Source of the DNA: Acidobacteriota bacterium | GTDB taxonomy: Bacteria; Acidobacteriota; Terriglobia; Terriglobales; Acidobacteriaceae | Reading direction: 5' to 3' | Assembly (NCBI GenBank): GCA_021792795.1 | Contig: JAJYUB010000010.1 | Span: forward strand, 24,911 to 88,910 | DNA: 64,000 nucleotides | Part shown: positions 52,321 to 61,038 of the stretch, in pieces | How positions within the stretch are numbered: position 1 is the stretch's first letter | Layout of the letters: the number at the start of each line of letters is the position of its first letter | Notes under the pieces: model-generated | What the model saw: the letters and a program-made list of their open reading frames with translations, nothing else | What the model was told of the DNA's origin: nothing | The model's database searches: none | Made by a program: the position numbers and the translations under genes

Positions 52321-52414
52321 AATGCATTTCTCCTTATTTTGAACGATTTACGTTGCAAACTTTGCGGTTGGTCCCGATATGGTACAGATGAGCGGGGCCT
52401 TCAGGCGCGGGCAA

Positions 52415-52441
52415 TTAGCACTCCTTGCCTGCGAGTGCTAG
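52415..52441. promoter_or_regulatory. CIRCE element (HrcA operator) for groESL
   Basis: TTAGCACTC (52415-52423), a 9-base spacer, and GAGTGCTAG (52433-52441) match the CIRCE consensus TTAGCACTC-N9-GAGTGCTAA with one mismatch. It overlaps the -10 element and lies 95 bases before the groES ATG. CIRCE is the operator of the heat-shock repressor HrcA; hrcA itself is not in this window. Confidence 0.92.
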
Positions 52442-52469
52442 ATTAGGCTGTCGAGAGGACCGTTGTCAA
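52440..52469 (-). promoter_or_regulatory. sigma-70-type promoter of groESL
   Basis: On the minus strand TTGACA (52469-52464) is followed, after an 18-base spacer, by TAATCT (52445-52440). The -10 overlaps the right edge of the CIRCE element, so HrcA binding would block RNA polymerase. Confidence 0.7.
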
Positions 52470-52560
52470 GGGTTCCTGTAAATATTAGTGTAAATCACTC
52501 AGATTTCTTTCGCGCCACGCTGGAATGCAGGAAAGACTTGAAAACTTGTCCTTTGGTACG

Positions 52561-52578
52561 TGAAAGCGTACGCTTTCA
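52561..52578. promoter_or_regulatory. perfect 18-base palindrome, operator of phd-yoeB
   Basis: TGAAAGCGTACGCTTTCA is its own reverse complement and lies 13 bases upstream of the antitoxin ATG at 52592. Phd/YefM antitoxins bind such palindromes to repress their operon. Confidence 0.65.
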
Positions 52579-52591
52579 AGCGTGAATATTT

Positions 52592-52825
52592 ATGAATGCT
52601 AGCGAGGCCCGCGAGAAACTTTATCGGCTTCTCGATGAAACCGCTGCCACGCACGAGCCGGTGCTGATTACAGGCCCTCGCGCCAACGCTGTTCTTGTGG
52701 CTGAGCAGGATTGGAACGCCATCCAGGAAACCCTGCATCTGTTGGCCGTTAGGGGCATGCGTGAATCCATCCTGAAAGGAATGGCTGCCCCCATCCGCGA
52801 TTGCGCCAAGGAACCAGGGTGGTGA
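52592..52825 (+). CDS. Phd/YefM-family antitoxin
   Basis: The 77-residue protein has the YefM fold: MNASEAREKLYRLLDETAAT, then EPVLITGPRANAVLVAEQDW, and a C-terminal helix to bind the toxin. It opens a two-gene operon with the YoeB-like toxin. A perfect palindromic operator precedes it. It lies divergently from groES beyond the CIRCE promoter. Confidence 0.92.
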   Translation: MNASEAREKLYRLLDETAATHEPVLITGPRANAVLVAEQDWNAIQETLHLLAVRGMRESILKGMAAPIRDCAKEPGW

Positions 52826-53088
52826 AGCGTTGGGAACTCGCATTCACGCGGCAGGCCCAAAAAGACGCGCGCCAGATCGGTGCTGCCGGTCTTCGACCGG
52901 AAGCCGAACGTCTGCTGAGTGTTCTGACGATCGACCCTTTTCAAAATCCGCCGCCTTTCCAAAAACTTGTCGGAGATCTGAAAGGGGCATGTTCCCGGCG
53001 AATCAACATTCAGCATCGCCTGGTCTATCGGGTCCTGGAGCAGGAACATATCGTCGAAGTGCTTCGCATGTGGACCCATTGCGAATAA
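52822..53088 (+). CDS. yoeB: Txe/YoeB-family mRNA interferase toxin
   Basis: The 88-residue protein is a RelE-fold toxin of the YoeB class. It has KRWELAFTRQAQKDARQIG, PFQKLVGDLKGACSRRINIQ (basic active-site strand), HRLVYRVLEQEHIVEVLRMW and the C-terminal His-Cys-Glu end typical of YoeB (WTHCE; the family often ends in HY). YoeB toxins bind the ribosome and cleave mRNA. The GTG at 52822 overlaps the antitoxin stop (GTGA); a GTG three bases earlier is possible. Confidence 0.93.
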   Translation: MKRWELAFTRQAQKDARQIGAAGLRPEAERLLSVLTIDPFQNPPPFQKLVGDLKGACSRRINIQHRLVYRVLEQEHIVEVLRMWTHCE

Positions 53089-53131
53089 ACCCGCATTCCT
53101 GGCGTGGCATGAATGGAGTTAAAATCGGGTC

Positions 53132-53647
53132 ATGCGTAGATTTCAGCATCGTTGCATTGCAGTCTCGATTGTTCTGGCAGCGGCCTTGTTGGCAGTTCCT
53201 TCCAGTCATGCGGACCGGCACAGAAAATACAAGCCGCCGCCGCCGATGTCGAAGGTGACCGTGACGGTGCTGCGCGCCGCGGACGGCAAGCCCTTGAAGA
53301 ATGCCGCCGTGGTCTTTCATCCGGCGCTTGGCGACACCACCGAGGGCAACATGGAGCTGAAGACCAATGACGAAGGAGTGGCGACGTTGAGCATCGTCCC
53401 CACGGGGTCGCAAGTGCTGGTGCAGGTGATCGTGCCGGGATATCGGACGTTTGGCCAGAAATACGAGGTTCCCGGCAGCGAAAAGTCGATCACGGTCAAG
53501 TTGCTGCCGCCGAAAAACCAATATTCCATCTACACAAAAAACGATCCGAATGCCGATATGCAGAACAACACGCCGAAGACGCAGATGGGTCACGCCGAAC
53601 CGGCCGACAGCCCGCTGCTGCAGCCTGCTCCCAAGAAAAAGAATTGA
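53132..53647 (+). CDS. secreted protein with carboxypeptidase-regulatory-like domain
   Basis: The 171-residue protein has a signal peptide (CIAVSIVLAAALLAVPSSHA), then one beta-sandwich domain (about residues 38-125) with KVTVTVLRAADGKPLKNAAV and GVATLSIVPTGSQVLVQVIV, like the Cna-B/carboxypeptidase-regulatory fold. A low-complexity polar tail follows. No catalytic residues are seen. Such short proteins are frequent in Acidobacteriota and may bind surface structures. It stands between the toxin gene and an SDR gene. Confidence 0.75.
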   Translation: MRRFQHRCIAVSIVLAAALLAVPSSHADRHRKYKPPPPMSKVTVTVLRAADGKPLKNAAVVFHPALGDTTEGNMELKTNDEGVATLSIVPTGSQVLVQVIVPGYRTFGQKYEVPGSEKSITVKLLPPKNQYSIYTKNDPNADMQNNTPKTQMGHAEPADSPLLQPAPKKKN

Positions 53648-53701
53648 CCGGGCAGGCGGAATACGGCTGCGCGACGATTGCGACCTACGAATGAGACCCT
53701 C

Positions 53702-54427
53702 ATGCATTTGCTAAACGGCAAGGTGGCGCTGGTGACGGGCGCGGCGCGGAAGATCGGCCGGGTGCTGGCGCATGGCCTGGCCAACGGCGGAGCGGACGTG
53801 GCCATCACCTATCGCGAGTCCGACGCGGCGGCGCAGCAGACCTTGCGGGAATTGGGCGAGGCTGGCCAGCGTTCCATGGCGCTGCGTTGCGATGTGCGGG
53901 ACCCGGAGTCTGTGCGCACGGCGGTTGCGGCGGTTGTGGAAGAGTTCGGCAGGCTGGACCTGCTGGTCAACAACGCCGGTGTCTTTGCCACCGCGCCGCT
54001 GGAGGCGATCACGGTCGCCGAGTGGGACGAAATGTTCGAGACCAACACGCGCGGCGCATTTCTGATGGCGCAGGCCGCGTATCCGCACCTGAAGGCCAGC
54101 CATGGCCGCATCGTCAATATAGGATCGCTGGGCGGTTCCCATCCCTGGGCGAGCCACGCGCACTATTCCACGTCGAAAGCGGCGCTGCACATGCTGACGC
54201 AGACCATGTCGAAGGCATTTGCGCCGGAGGTCAGCGTCAATTGCGTTGCGCCCGGCATGATCGCCAACGGCGAAGTCCATGCGGACTACGAGCATTTCGC
54301 CGCCAAGACCCCCATGCGCCGCAATGGCACGCCGGAGGAAGTGGCGGCGGCGGTGCTGTTCTTCGCGACCGGCCCGCACTTCATTACCGGCCAGATTCTG
54401 GGCGTCGACGGCGGCTTGGGCCTGTAG
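53702..54427 (+). CDS. short-chain dehydrogenase/reductase (FabG-like)
   Basis: The 241-residue product is an NAD(P)H-dependent oxidoreductase of the classical SDR family. It shows VTGAARKIGRVLA (TGxxxxxG cofactor loop, with an unusual Lys where Gly is common), NNAGVFATAPL, the catalytic Ser in NIGSLGG, and YSTSK (Tyr-x-x-x-Lys, about residues 154-158). A C-terminal FITGQILGVDGGLGL is typical. The substrate could be a 3-ketoacyl-ACP or a pteridine; the sequence resembles pteridine-reductase-like SDRs. The ATG at 53702 is the first in frame. Confidence 0.88.
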   Translation: MHLLNGKVALVTGAARKIGRVLAHGLANGGADVAITYRESDAAAQQTLRELGEAGQRSMALRCDVRDPESVRTAVAAVVEEFGRLDLLVNNAGVFATAPLEAITVAEWDEMFETNTRGAFLMAQAAYPHLKASHGRIVNIGSLGGSHPWASHAHYSTSKAALHMLTQTMSKAFAPEVSVNCVAPGMIANGEVHADYEHFAAKTPMRRNGTPEEVAAAVLFFATGPHFITGQILGVDGGLGL

Positions 54428-54480
54428 TTTCGCCGACGAGAGGGCCAGCCTGTTCCCGCTCGCCCTTCGCGCAACGCCGC

Positions 54481-54978
54481 TTACTGCATGGGTAGCTGGC
54501 GGGCGTCCTCCAACTGCTGCTGATACTTCGGAAGCAGTTGCTGCGCCATGTGCTTCAGCTCCGGATTGGCCCGGCGGCGCTCAATATAATCCTGATATAG
54601 CTTCAAGGTGCTCGCCTCGCTGGAGACGATCTGTCCTCGAAACGCCATATCGAGGTTCCGCGTATTTTTCAATGCGTCCAACTGGCGCTTGTCGGCTGGG
54701 GACACTCCGCTTGGCAGGCGGAACGACGGGTCCTCGTCCGCGACTGTGGATTGAAGCTGCCCGCTGTCCTCGGTCCGGTCATTGGCAAGCATTGTGGCGT
54801 ATTGCCGGTAGGTCGCGTGGCTGCTGTACTTGTTGACGATCAGCGATGCTTCGATCTGGTAGTCGTCGATTTGGGCGGCCCGCGCCGCAAACGCTTTGTC
54901 GGCGCTTGAAAGTTGCGCGAAAGCCGCGGGGACCACTCCCACGACGAGAGCGGCGGCCAAAAATATTTTGCATGCCAT
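54481..54978 (-). CDS. secreted DUF4142 protein
   Basis: The 165-residue protein has a signal peptide (ACKIFLAAALVVGVVPAAFA) followed by a helical DUF4142-type ferritin-like domain (SADKAFAARAAQIDDYQIEA, then ASTLKLYQDYIERRR and LKHMAQQLLPKYQQQLEDAR). GGGAGG lies 6 bases before the ATG at 54978. The same frame is open to 55923, but that extension lies antisense to purU and is not family-like. Function is unknown; the metal ligands of true ferritins are not evident. Confidence 0.8.
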   Translation of the reverse strand: MACKIFLAAALVVGVVPAAFAQLSSADKAFAARAAQIDDYQIEASLIVNKYSSHATYRQYATMLANDRTEDSGQLQSTVADEDPSFRLPSGVSPADKRQLDALKNTRNLDMAFRGQIVSSEASTLKLYQDYIERRRANPELKHMAQQLLPKYQQQLEDARQLPMQ

Positions 54979-55098
54979 GGTCATCCTCCCTGGAGGTTGG
55001 GGCAGCGAGGGAACTCCTCGGCTGCCCCAACCATAGAATACAGTCTTGTGCCGCAGGGGATGGGGCGGCGGCCCGATGCGCAAGGAAGCCAGGCGATA

Positions 55099-55974
55099 AT
55101 GGAAACTATGTCGTCCATGTCCAAAACTGCTATTTTGCTGATCGATTGTCCAGACCGGAAAGGTCTGGTTGCCGCCATCGCGAATTTTCTGGTGCAGGAA
55201 TACGACGCGAACATTCTGAACGCGGACCAGCACCAGGATGTCGAGCTGGGACTCTTTTTTATGCGGGTGGAGTTCACCACCGACAAAGCGGGCTGCGATG
55301 AAGCGCAGTTTCGCGCCGTGTTCAGCCCGCTGGCGGAACAGTTTCGAATGAATTGGCAGCTCCACTTTGTTGGGGCGCCGGAGAAGGTCGCGATTTTTGT
55401 ATCGCAGTATTTGCATTGCCTGGCGGACCTGCTCCATCGCCACCAGACGGGCGAGTTTTGCTGCAAGCTTTCCTTGATCGTCAGCAATCACGAAAACGCG
55501 AGGGCGCTGGCGGAGTTCTACGAAGTCCCTTTTCACTGCCTGCCGGTGCGCGCTGAGACGCGGGCGGAAGTGGAAGCGGAACAGCTCGCGCTGCTCGCTA
55601 CAACCGAGGTTGATCTGGTGGTGCTGGCACGTTACATGCAGGTGTTGTCGTCGAAGTTCGTTGAGGCGTATCCGCAGCGCATCGTCAATGTGCATCATTC
55701 GTTTTTGCCGGCATTTACTGGAGCGAAACCGTACCACGCGGCCTTTGCCCGTGGAGTGAAGCTGATTGGCGCCACCAGCCATTACGTGACCGAAATCCTG
55801 GACGACGGCCCCATTATCGAGCAGGATGTCGCGCGGGTGTCGCAGAACGACCAGTTGCCGGGCCTGGTCCAAAAGGGACGCGACCTGGAGCGGATGGTTT
55901 TGTCGCGGGCCGTGCAGTGGCATCTGGCACGGCGCATCCTGTGCTACGCGAACAAGACCGTGATTTTCGCTTGA
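55099..55974 (+). CDS. purU: formyltetrahydrofolate deformylase
   Basis: The 291-residue enzyme hydrolyses 10-formyltetrahydrofolate to formate and tetrahydrofolate. It has an N-terminal ACT domain (ILLIDCPDRKGLVAAIANFL, residues 10-80) and a formyltransferase-like catalytic domain with SNHENARALAEFYEVPFHCL (Asn), VNVHHSFLPAFTGAKPYHAA (His) and SHYVTEILDDGPIIEQDV (Asp). The ATG at 55099 gives the family N-terminus; the frame is open to 54913. Formate for purine synthesis by PurT is one use. Confidence 0.95.
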   Translation: METMSSMSKTAILLIDCPDRKGLVAAIANFLVQEYDANILNADQHQDVELGLFFMRVEFTTDKAGCDEAQFRAVFSPLAEQFRMNWQLHFVGAPEKVAIFVSQYLHCLADLLHRHQTGEFCCKLSLIVSNHENARALAEFYEVPFHCLPVRAETRAEVEAEQLALLATTEVDLVVLARYMQVLSSKFVEAYPQRIVNVHHSFLPAFTGAKPYHAAFARGVKLIGATSHYVTEILDDGPIIEQDVARVSQNDQLPGLVQKGRDLERMVLSRAVQWHLARRILCYANKTVIFA

Positions 55975-56061
55975 GGGCCTTTGCGTTGCCGCAATGCTTC
56001 CAATCCCAGGGTCGCCGCGCGGGCCTGGGGCCCCAGGATTTCTTTGCTTGGAACCGCATCG

Positions 56062-56520
56062 TCAAATCGGCAGCGGTTGAAGGCTCGGGAGCAGGTTGTC
56101 GTCCTTGCATTCCAGAATGCCTACGGTAACTGGCAGCGTGAAGCGGCGAGGGCCGGCGCTGCCGGGGTTGAAGTAGAGGACGCCGTTGGCCCAGGAAATT
56201 TCCGGCTGGTGGGAGTGGCCGAAGATCACGGCGGCAATGCCTGCCGCGTGCGGGCGCAGGTCGAGGTCCTCTCTCGCGTGGACCAGGTAGAAAAGCTTTC
56301 CCGCGAGTTCGACGGTTTCCGTGGGCGGCAATGCGCCGCAGAGGCCATTGTGGTCGACATTGCCGCGAATTGCGGTGAGGGGAGCGATTTTTCTCAGGGC
56401 GTCGAGAATGGCGTCGTCGCCGACATCGCCTGCGTGGAGGATGTGGGCACAACCGGCGAGCGCCTGCAGGGCCTCCGATCGCAAAAGCCCGTGGGTATCG
56501 GAAATGACGCCGATCCGCAT
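56062..56520 (-). CDS. YfcE-like metallophosphodiesterase
   Basis: The 152-residue product is a calcineurin-fold phosphodiesterase: RIGVISDTHGLL (Asp-x-His), LHAGDVGDD, RGNVDHNG, and VIFGHSHQPEISW (GHSH), with NPGSAGPRR near the end. It is a compact form of the YfcE/MJ0936 group, acting on cyclic or phospho-ester substrates. The ATG lies 1 base after the DppC-like permease stop, so it is co-transcribed with that gene. The frame is open to 56679, inside the permease gene. Confidence 0.9.
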   Translation of the reverse strand: MRIGVISDTHGLLRSEALQALAGCAHILHAGDVGDDAILDALRKIAPLTAIRGNVDHNGLCGALPPTETVELAGKLFYLVHAREDLDLRPHAAGIAAVIFGHSHQPEISWANGVLYFNPGSAGPRRFTLPVTVGILECKDDNLLPSLQPLPI

Positions 56521-56521
56521 G

Positions 56522-57412
56522 TCAATAGTTTGTGCCGGCGCCGACGGCGACGCGGGTGCGCGGGTCGAGTTGGTCGCGCAGGCTGTCGCCGATAAAGTTG
56601 AACGACAGGACCGCCAGCATGATGGCGATGGCCGGGAAGATGACCATGTGGGGCGCGTCGAATAAGTGGGCGCGGGCATCGTTCAGCATCACTCCCCAAC
56701 TGGGCATGGGCGGCGGCACTCCCAGGCCGAGAAAGCTGAGTGTAGCTTCGGCCAGGATGGTGCCGGCCATGCCGATGGCGGCCTGCACCATGACAGGCTG
56801 GATGATATTGGGCAAAATATGGCGCGTTACAATCCGCAGGTTGGTCGCCCCCATGGCGCGCGCTGCCTCGACAAATTCTCGCTCGCGCACGGCCAGCACC
56901 TGGGCGCGCACCAGGCGCGCGTAGCCTACCCAGCCGGTAATTGAGAGCGCCAGAATCAAGTTGGTCATGCCCGGACCGAGGAACGCGACCAGCGCAATGG
57001 CGATCAAAATCCCAGGCAGCGCCATAAATGTGTTCATCACCAGGACGTTCAAAAAAGCGTCGAGCCAGCCGCCATAGAACCCGGCAATGGAGCCGAAAAT
57101 GACGCCGAAAAACAACGCAATCGAGACCACCGAGGTGGCCACGAACAGCGAGATGCGGGTGCCGTAGATAACGCGGGAAAGGATGTCGCGGCCCAGTTCA
57201 TCGGTGCCAAACCAATGGGCGGCGGAGGGTGACTGCAGGCGCGCGTGCAGATGGATTGCCGCTGGGTCGAACGGGGCAATCCAGGGGGCGAAAACTGCCA
57301 GGACGACAAAAATCGTCAGCAAAACAATCCCCAGGACCGCGAGTGGCTGGAAGCGCAGGGAATGCATCCAAACGATTGTAATGGAGCGCGCCCGCGAGTT
57401 GGAGATTTTCAT
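56522..57412 (-). CDS. dipeptide/oligopeptide-type ABC transporter permease (DppC-like)
   Basis: The 296-residue product has an N-terminal transmembrane helix (FQPLAVLGIVLLTIFVVL), the DppC motif APFDPAAIHLHARLQSPSAA with HWFGTDELGRDILSRVIYG, the EAA loop EREFVEAARAMGATNLRIVT and the C-terminal NFIGDSLRDQLDPRTR. The start is uncertain; the frame is open to 57664, and the ATG at 57412 is an estimate. The gene is followed by a YfcE-like gene and has no ABC partner nearby. It is about 53 kb from the DppB-like permease and 11 kb from the DppF-like ATPase. Confidence 0.9.
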   Translation of the reverse strand: MKISNSRARSITIVWMHSLRFQPLAVLGIVLLTIFVVLAVFAPWIAPFDPAAIHLHARLQSPSAAHWFGTDELGRDILSRVIYGTRISLFVATSVVSIALFFGVIFGSIAGFYGGWLDAFLNVLVMNTFMALPGILIAIALVAFLGPGMTNLILALSITGWVGYARLVRAQVLAVREREFVEAARAMGATNLRIVTRHILPNIIQPVMVQAAIGMAGTILAEATLSFLGLGVPPPMPSWGVMLNDARAHLFDAPHMVIFPAIAIMLAVLSFNFIGDSLRDQLDPRTRVAVGAGTNY

Positions 57413-57635
57413 TGCAATGGTATGTGAGCGGCTAATTTCTACGGGAATAAGAATGGTAGACGGCGAGATTCGGATGGTATCGTAAACATAGCAATTTTCG
57501 TGCGTTGGATGGAAGCCGCCAGGCGCAGGCAGATCGCCCCGCGGAGAAGTTTTCAGTGTTTCCGATGTCCGCGAAGGCGAACACCCTGACGGCTTTGCGA
57601 GTTGAATTTGTGGCCGGAACATACAGGACGCTCTT

Positions 57636-58934
57636 GTGATCGATTGGCAACAGCAGATTCTCATCGTCTCCCCCTTCTTTTACCCAGAGTTGATTTCCAC
57701 GGGAAAGGCGAACCGGCATTTAGCGGAGGCGTTTGCCGCGGACGGTCACGGAGTCACCGTGGTCTGCTCCCATCCGTTGTACCCAAGCTGGGTGCCCGAG
57801 CGTAGCCAGGCGCAGATCGAGGGAGTGACCATCCTGCGCGGCGGCGGCGGTATTCGTTATCCCCAGGCCATGCCGCTGCGGCGGCTGATGCTGGAAGCCT
57901 GGTTTGCGTTCTTCGCTGCCCGCGCCGTGTGGCGGCTGCGGAACAAGGCGGACGTTGTGGTCACCGTTCTTCCGCCCAGCCTGTTCATTCTGTTTCTGCA
58001 CCGCATATTGCCGAAGCGGGTGCGGCGAGTGGCTGTGGTGCACGATTTGCAAGGCATTCTGGCGGCGCAGAAGGCGGGCTTTGTCCGCCGCGGAATCATT
58101 CGTACGATCCATGCGGTGGAGAGCCGGGCCTTCCGCTCGCAGGATTTGTGCATCTTCTTTTCCGGCGACATGGCGCGCATGGCGCAGCGTTCCTATGGAC
58201 TCGGTCCCGCGAAAACGGCGGTGCAATATCCATCCATCACGCTGCCGGCAAGCTATGGCGCGATTGTTGCGGCCTCCACCGCGCATCGCCTGGACGCGCT
58301 GTTCCCGCCGGACAAGTTGCATGTCGTGTACTCGGGCGCGCTGGGCTACAAACAGAACTCGCAGCAGTTGGTAGCGTTTCTGCAGGCGGCGGCCGTACGC
58401 CACCCGGAGGTACAGTTTCACGTGTTTTCCGGGGGGCCGTTTTTTGACAGCCTGCGCGCGACCTACGAACGCCGACCCGGGCTGCGGGTGCAATTTCATC
58501 CGCTGGTTGCGGAGCGGGACCTGGCGGAGTTGTATGCGCGCTCGTCGATCCAGATCATTCCCCAGGCGGAGGGAACTGAAAGCGCTGCGTTGCCTTCGAA
58601 GCTGCCGAACCTGCTGGCCGCGGGAGTGCATCTGCTGGCCATCTGCAGCGCCGGCAGCGAGGTCGAACGCATGATCCAGTTGGCAGGGACGGGGTCGATT
58701 GCGACGCGCTGGGAGGAGGACCTGTTTTTGACGCGATTGGATGAAGCGCTGGAGATTGTGCGACGGGAGTCCGCGTCGGCGCGGCGGGCCCGTGTCGAGC
58801 CGATCCTGGACCGGTTTTCCATTGCAAATATGGTGCGCCTGGCGACCGGAGAAAATGCAACTCCTGAAGGCCCCAGGCCGAAGCAGCGCGAAGCGGTGCG
58901 GGAAACGACGGCCGCCCAAAGCGGGGCGCGCTAA
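57636..58934 (+). CDS. glycosyltransferase family 4-type
   Basis: The 432-residue product has a GT-B fold. It opens with ILIVSPFFYPELISTGKANR and VVCSHPLYPSWVPERS, which resembles WcaI-type enzymes of capsule synthesis, and its second domain carries the GT4 pattern HVVYSGALGYKQNSQQLVAF and QIIPQAEGTESAALPSKLPN (Glu-x7-Glu region). It uses a nucleotide sugar to build a cell-surface polysaccharide. The GTG start lies before MIDWQQQILIVSP. It leads a plus-strand group with an epimerase and a GDP-fucose synthase. Confidence 0.88.
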   Translation: MIDWQQQILIVSPFFYPELISTGKANRHLAEAFAADGHGVTVVCSHPLYPSWVPERSQAQIEGVTILRGGGGIRYPQAMPLRRLMLEAWFAFFAARAVWRLRNKADVVVTVLPPSLFILFLHRILPKRVRRVAVVHDLQGILAAQKAGFVRRGIIRTIHAVESRAFRSQDLCIFFSGDMARMAQRSYGLGPAKTAVQYPSITLPASYGAIVAASTAHRLDALFPPDKLHVVYSGALGYKQNSQQLVAFLQAAAVRHPEVQFHVFSGGPFFDSLRATYERRPGLRVQFHPLVAERDLAELYARSSIQIIPQAEGTESAALPSKLPNLLAAGVHLLAICSAGSEVERMIQLAGTGSIATRWEEDLFLTRLDEALEIVRRESASARRARVEPILDRFSIANMVRLATGENATPEGPRPKQREAVRETTAAQSGAR

Positions 58935-58954
58935 ATGCAGGTTGGAGCGCCGGC

Positions 58955-60046
58955 ATGAGCCTTCGCGCGTGCGTGATTTTTGGCGGCGCCGGATGCATCG
59001 GCACCCATATCGCTAGGCATCTGCTGGAGCATGCCGAGGTCGAGCGCATCTATCTGGCAGACATCCGGCCGCCGCGCGATGAAGACCATGTGAAACCGCT
59101 GCTTCGCTGGATGGAATCCCGCGACGGGGCGCTGCCGCGTGTCGTGTATGTCCCGTGCGACGTGCGCCTGCCGCTGGATGCGGCGCCGCTGCCGCAACAG
59201 GCTGACCTGATCGTCAACCTGGCCGCCGTACATCGCGAGCCGGGGCACGCGCCCAACGAATACTACCAAACCAACCTGCCCGGCGCGGAGCATGTTTGCG
59301 CCTATGCCACGCGCGCCGGATGTTCTCGGGTCGTTTTCACCAGCAGCATTTCTCCCTATGGCTCCAGCGACGCCGCCAGGAATGAGGACTCTCTTCCGGC
59401 CCCTGAGACAGCGTATGGAAGCTCCAAACTGGCTGCGGAAAAAATCCATATCGCGTGGCAGCGCGCCCATCCAGATCGGCGTCTGATCGTGCTGCGGCCT
59501 GGGGTCGTATTTGGGCCGGGAGAACATGCCAATGTGGCCCGGCTGGTTCGCAGCCTCGCTCGCGGATATTTTGTGTATATGGGCAATCGATCGACGCGGA
59601 AGGCCGGCATTTATGTCAAGGAATTGTGCCATGTGGTCCTGTTTGCGTTGGAGCATCAGGACAAGACCGCAGAGCCGATGCTGTTATGGAACGTTTCCAT
59701 GGACCCGCCGCCGACGCTGGAGGAGTTTGTGAACGCCATTTGCGCCTCGACCGAGTATCGGCCCCCACGCTGGTCGCTGCCGCGGAACCTGCTGGTGGCC
59801 GCGTCGTATCCCGTGGCGGGAATCGCGCAGTTGTTTGGCATCCACGCAGCGGTGAATCCAGTGCGGATGCGGAAACTGTCTCAGTCCACCTACATTGAGC
59901 CGCTTCGCCTGCGCCAGGCCGGCTATCGTTTCCATTACACGCTGCAGCAGGCGATGATGGATTGGAAACAGGATGCGCCGGAGGATTTTGGGGTGCGGGG
60001 TAGGCGTGTGCTGGAAGCTTCCGACGAGGTGTCGATGAAATCATGA
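58955..60046 (+). CDS. NAD-dependent epimerase/dehydratase
   Basis: The 363-residue product is an extended SDR with FGGAGCIGTHIARHLLEH (GxxGxxG at about residue 9), FTSSISPYGSSDAARNED, and the catalytic YGSSK (about 148-152) in AYGSSKLAAEKIHIA. It acts on a nucleotide sugar, but the substrate is not clear. It lies 20 bases after the glycosyltransferase gene and overlaps the GDP-fucose synthase start by 4 bases, so all three form one operon. It probably supplies a sugar for the same surface glycan. Confidence 0.9.
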   Translation: MSLRACVIFGGAGCIGTHIARHLLEHAEVERIYLADIRPPRDEDHVKPLLRWMESRDGALPRVVYVPCDVRLPLDAAPLPQQADLIVNLAAVHREPGHAPNEYYQTNLPGAEHVCAYATRAGCSRVVFTSSISPYGSSDAARNEDSLPAPETAYGSSKLAAEKIHIAWQRAHPDRRLIVLRPGVVFGPGEHANVARLVRSLARGYFVYMGNRSTRKAGIYVKELCHVVLFALEHQDKTAEPMLLWNVSMDPPPTLEEFVNAICASTEYRPPRWSLPRNLLVAASYPVAGIAQLFGIHAAVNPVRMRKLSQSTYIEPLRLRQAGYRFHYTLQQAMMDWKQDAPEDFGVRGRRVLEASDEVSMKS

Positions 60047-61038
60047 CGAATGCTCCGCTCCCTGACGGTGCGATGCAGCCGAGTTCCCGCGTCTTCATCG
60101 CGGGGCATCGCGGACTTGTCGGTTCCGCGATCTGCCGGCGACTGACGGGGGCCGGCTACGACCGATTATTGTTGCGGACCAGCAGGGAACTGGATCTGAC
60201 GGAGCGGAGCGCGGTGTGGGAGTTCTTCAGGGACCAGCGCCCGGAGTATGTGGTGCTGGCTGCCGCGAAGGTGGGCGGGATCCACGCGAACAGCAAATAC
60301 CCGGTGGACTTTATTCGCGACAATCTTCTGATTCAGTCGAACGCGATCGATGCCTGCTATGAATTTGGGGTGAAGCGATTGCTGTTTCTGGGCTCCAGTT
60401 GCATTTACCCCAGGCTATGCCCGCAGCCGATTCGCGAAGAGTATTTGCTGACCGGTCCGCTGGAGCCGACGAATCGTCCGTATGCCGTGGCCAAGATTGC
60501 CGGGATTGAGCAATGCTGGGCCTACAACCGCCAGTATGGAACGAAATTTCTGGCGGCGATGCCGACCAATCTGTATGGGCCCGAAGACAATTTCGATTTG
60601 GCGAACTCGCACGTGCTGCCCGCGTTGCTGCGCAAAATTGCGACCGCCAAAGCCACAGCAGCGGCGCAGGTTGAGGTGTGGGGCACGGGCACGCCGCGGC
60701 GGGAATTTCTGTATAGCGACGACCTGGCGGAGGCGTGCGTTTTTCTGCTTCAGCTTCCAGCGGAGAAGCTCGAAACGCTGTTGCAAGAGGATTTTCCGCC
60801 TCTCATCAACATTGGCACGGGAGAGGACATCGGCATCCGCGAATTGGCGGAGCTGATTGGCCGCCTGCTGGAATACACGGGAGAGCTGACGTTCAATACC
60901 GCGCAGCCCGACGGCACGCCGCAAAAACTGCTGGATGTGCGCCGAATGCGCGCGCTGGGCTGGACGGCGAGAACGGGCCTCGAAGATGGCATTCGACGGA
61001 CGTATGCAGCGGCGAGAGACAAGCTACAGAAACTCTGA
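60043..61038 (+). CDS. fcl: GDP-L-fucose synthase
   Basis: The 331-residue enzyme converts GDP-4-keto-6-deoxymannose to GDP-L-fucose by epimerisation and NADPH reduction. It has IAGHRGLVGSAICRRL (GxxGxxG), LGSSCIYPRLCPQPIREEYL (catalytic Ser), and YAVAKIAGIEQC (Tyr-x-x-x-Lys). The family Cys/His pair is at CIYP and the later SHVLPALL region. Its partner GDP-mannose dehydratase (gmd) is not in the window. The ATG overlaps the epimerase stop. Confidence 0.95.
   Translation: MTNAPLPDGAMQPSSRVFIAGHRGLVGSAICRRLTGAGYDRLLLRTSRELDLTERSAVWEFFRDQRPEYVVLAAAKVGGIHANSKYPVDFIRDNLLIQSNAIDACYEFGVKRLLFLGSSCIYPRLCPQPIREEYLLTGPLEPTNRPYAVAKIAGIEQCWAYNRQYGTKFLAAMPTNLYGPEDNFDLANSHVLPALLRKIATAKATAAAQVEVWGTGTPRREFLYSDDLAEACVFLLQLPAEKLETLLQEDFPPLINIGTGEDIGIRELAELIGRLLEYTGELTFNTAQPDGTPQKLLDVRRMRALGWTARTGLEDGIRRTYAAARDKLQKL

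Noticed and set aside
54979..55923. Upstream extension of the DUF4142 gene to 480 codons
   Set aside because: The extension lies antisense to purU, has no family match, and a good ribosome site and signal peptide mark the start at 54978.
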